From: Candidatus Sifarchaeum subterraneum
Lineage (GTDB): Archaea; Asgardarchaeota; Sifarchaeia; Sifarchaeales; Sifarchaeaceae
NCBI GenBank assembly: GCA_016292335.1
Contig: JAECRX010000242.1
Span: 1 to 5,857 of the forward strand
DNA: 5,857 bases
Direction of reading: 5' to 3'
This document shows, piece after piece, positions 4,674 through 5,857 of the stretch (the stretch's first letter is position 1; the number at the start of each line of letters is the position of its first letter). Both the position numbers and the translations under genes were made by a program. The notes under the pieces were generated by a model. The model was given only the letters and a program-made list of their open reading frames with translations, did no database searches and was not told the origin of the DNA.

Positions 4674-5857
4674 ATGGAATCTGACATGCAAATAAAATTT
4701 CATTGTAATTTTTGTGGAAATTCAAGTGCTATTTACATTTGTAAGAAGTGTAATAGTATATTTTGTGAAAAATGTTTGCAGAAAGAACTTAGTGATCTGC
4801 TAATATGTTCGAATTGTGGTGGCACTCAAATAGGAGAAAAAAAAGTAGATGATAGAGAGGATGATCCCATGTATGCTTGCCTGAATTGTGGTGAATCAAA
4901 AATAAAATGGGGTATAAGGCACATCCGCCTATGCCCTGGATGTGGATCTTCCTTCATTAAAACAATTGAGGCAACAAAAAGAGCTCTTATCAACAAATTC
5001 ATGAAATTGATTGATGGACTATTTTTCGGATATGAAAAAATTAGGGAGTTTAGCAATACTTATTCAAAATGGAAAAAAAGAATCATTTCATATAGACAAA
5101 AAGGGTTAATGCATTATCCATCAATGGAACAAACTCTAATTTCAATCCACGAATCTTTTTCAGAAGTTAAGAATCAAATCCTTCAAAAAGAAAAACAATT
5201 GGCGTTCAGAATTAGGAATTTCACAGAAAATTTTTTGGATACCTATATTGATCCACATAATTTTGATTACAGCGATGAAATAATTTTAAGACTAGAAGAA
5301 GGGCTCAAATCATATAAGGAATCTTGCGAAAGCGTTTTGAATAAATTTGAAAAAGAATTTAAAGAGTTCGAATTTTTAACAAGCTATCTTGATTCTTTTG
5401 AAGAACTCTTTTTCAATTATTTTGAAGCATTAGGATTAGCTGATGATGAATTGCCCGTTTGTGCTTTTCCAGATGTTATTGTTTCAGGAAAAAGAAGGAT
5501 CTTGTTTGCGACTGATAAGAGCCTGATACTTGTAAAAGAGAAAGGGATTATCAGGAAAAAGCCATCAAAAATCTGTGAATATCTGATTGAAAACGTCAGA
5601 TCTCTCAAAATTGTAAACGCCCGTTTTAAAAAACCCTTTATTGAAATAAAGACTACAGAAAAGAAAATCAACCTAAGACCTCAAGATGAGAAATTATTAT
5701 CAAAATTAAAGGACTTTTTGAACATAGCAGTAAATTTCAGGGAATATAACGTTTATAAAGAAAATTTGGTAGAAAATGTCGAATCTCTAAAGATAGATTG
5801 CCTGGAAGTCAAACAACAGATCGAGAGAGATATAGATAGAATCTTAAAAATTCGTAA
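4674..5857 (+). CDS. TRIM/FYVE-like architecture: treble-clef zinc fingers, helical region, PH-like domain (3' end cut)
   Basis: 394 codons are visible and the frame is open at the right edge. Residues 11-48 hold eight cysteines as four CxxC pairs (11/14, 23/26, 31/34, 45/48; gaps 8, 4 and 10), the cross-brace order of B-box/RING/FYVE-type treble clefs; CKKCNSIFCEKC (23-34) is strikingly like the FYVE core, but the basic RRHHCR motif is absent. A second zinc ribbon uses Cys69/72 and Cys87/90. Residues 97-255 are charged and helical with coiled-coil-like stretches. Residues about 262-350 look like a bacterial/archaeal PH or GRAM-like domain (ILFATDKSLILVKEKG at 276-291, then strand-rich sequence and a closing helix), followed by more charged helix (355 onward). 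The start is ATG 4674, 10 nt after an AAGGA box (4659-4663); an in-frame ATG at 4644 without a ribosome site would add ten residues. Probably cytoplasmic and scaffold-like. Ubiquitin-ligase or lipid-binding activity is speculation. Confidence 0.85.
   Translation, partial: MESDMQIKFHCNFCGNSSAIYICKKCNSIFCEKCLQKELSDLLICSNCGGTQIGEKKVDDREDDPMYACLNCGESKIKWGIRHIRLCPGCGSSFIKTIEATKRALINKFMKLIDGLFFGYEKIREFSNTYSKWKKRIISYRQKGLMHYPSMEQTLISIHESFSEVKNQILQKEKQLAFRIRNFTENFLDTYIDPHNFDYSDEIILRLEEGLKSYKESCESVLNKFEKEFKEFEFLTSYLDSFEELFFNYFEALGLADDELPVCAFPDVIVSGKRRILFATDKSLILVKEKGIIRKKPSKICEYLIENVRSLKIVNARFKKPFIEIKTTEKKINLRPQDEKLLSKLKDFLNIAVNFREYNVYKENLVENVESLKIDCLEVKQQIERDIDRILKIR

Noticed and set aside
4826..5671. 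Minus-strand frames opposite the Cys-rich gene
   Set aside because: Shadows of the 4674-5857 frame, which has clear cysteine motifs and continuous coding character.

Overview
The window most likely comes from an Asgard archaeon of the Lokiarchaeia-like kind. This is inferred from gene content; there is no marker rRNA. The sequence is AT-rich and carries a eukaryote-like Rab/Ras-family small GTPase. It also has an archaeal (Pyrococcus-type) asparaginyl-tRNA synthetase, an SCP2-type lipid-carrier protein, and a Cys-rich protein whose layout recalls eukaryotic TRIM/FYVE-type proteins. Shine-Dalgarno and TATA-like signals are archaeal in style.

Layout from left to right. (1) A Rab-like GTPase on the minus strand is cut by the left edge (1-461). 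(2) A gene-poor stretch follows (462-1023), holding a 5' repeat copy and small repeats. (3) A minus-strand two-gene unit comprises a 65-codon ORF of unknown function (1395-1592) and an SCP2-domain protein (1024-1389). (4) A divergent control region (1593-1846) has a second copy of the repeat, an inverted repeat and paired operator-like boxes. (5) A plus-strand orphan protein has a C-terminal zinc ribbon (1847-2650). (6) asnS lies convergent on the minus strand (2710-4020). (7) A 650-bp AT-rich spacer follows (4021-4673) with a 20-bp palindrome. (8) A plus-strand protein with zinc fingers, helical region and PH-like domain is cut by the right edge (4674-5857).

The main non-coding observation is a roughly 70-bp repeat. 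It lies in the same orientation just upstream of both the GTPase gene and the small ORF/SCP2 unit, so these two minus-strand transcription units may share a promoter and leader and be expressed together. A GTPase beside a soluble lipid-binding protein, and a treble-clef/PH-like protein further along, hint at a membrane- or lipid-related theme. That link is inference only. asnS is housekeeping and probably independent.
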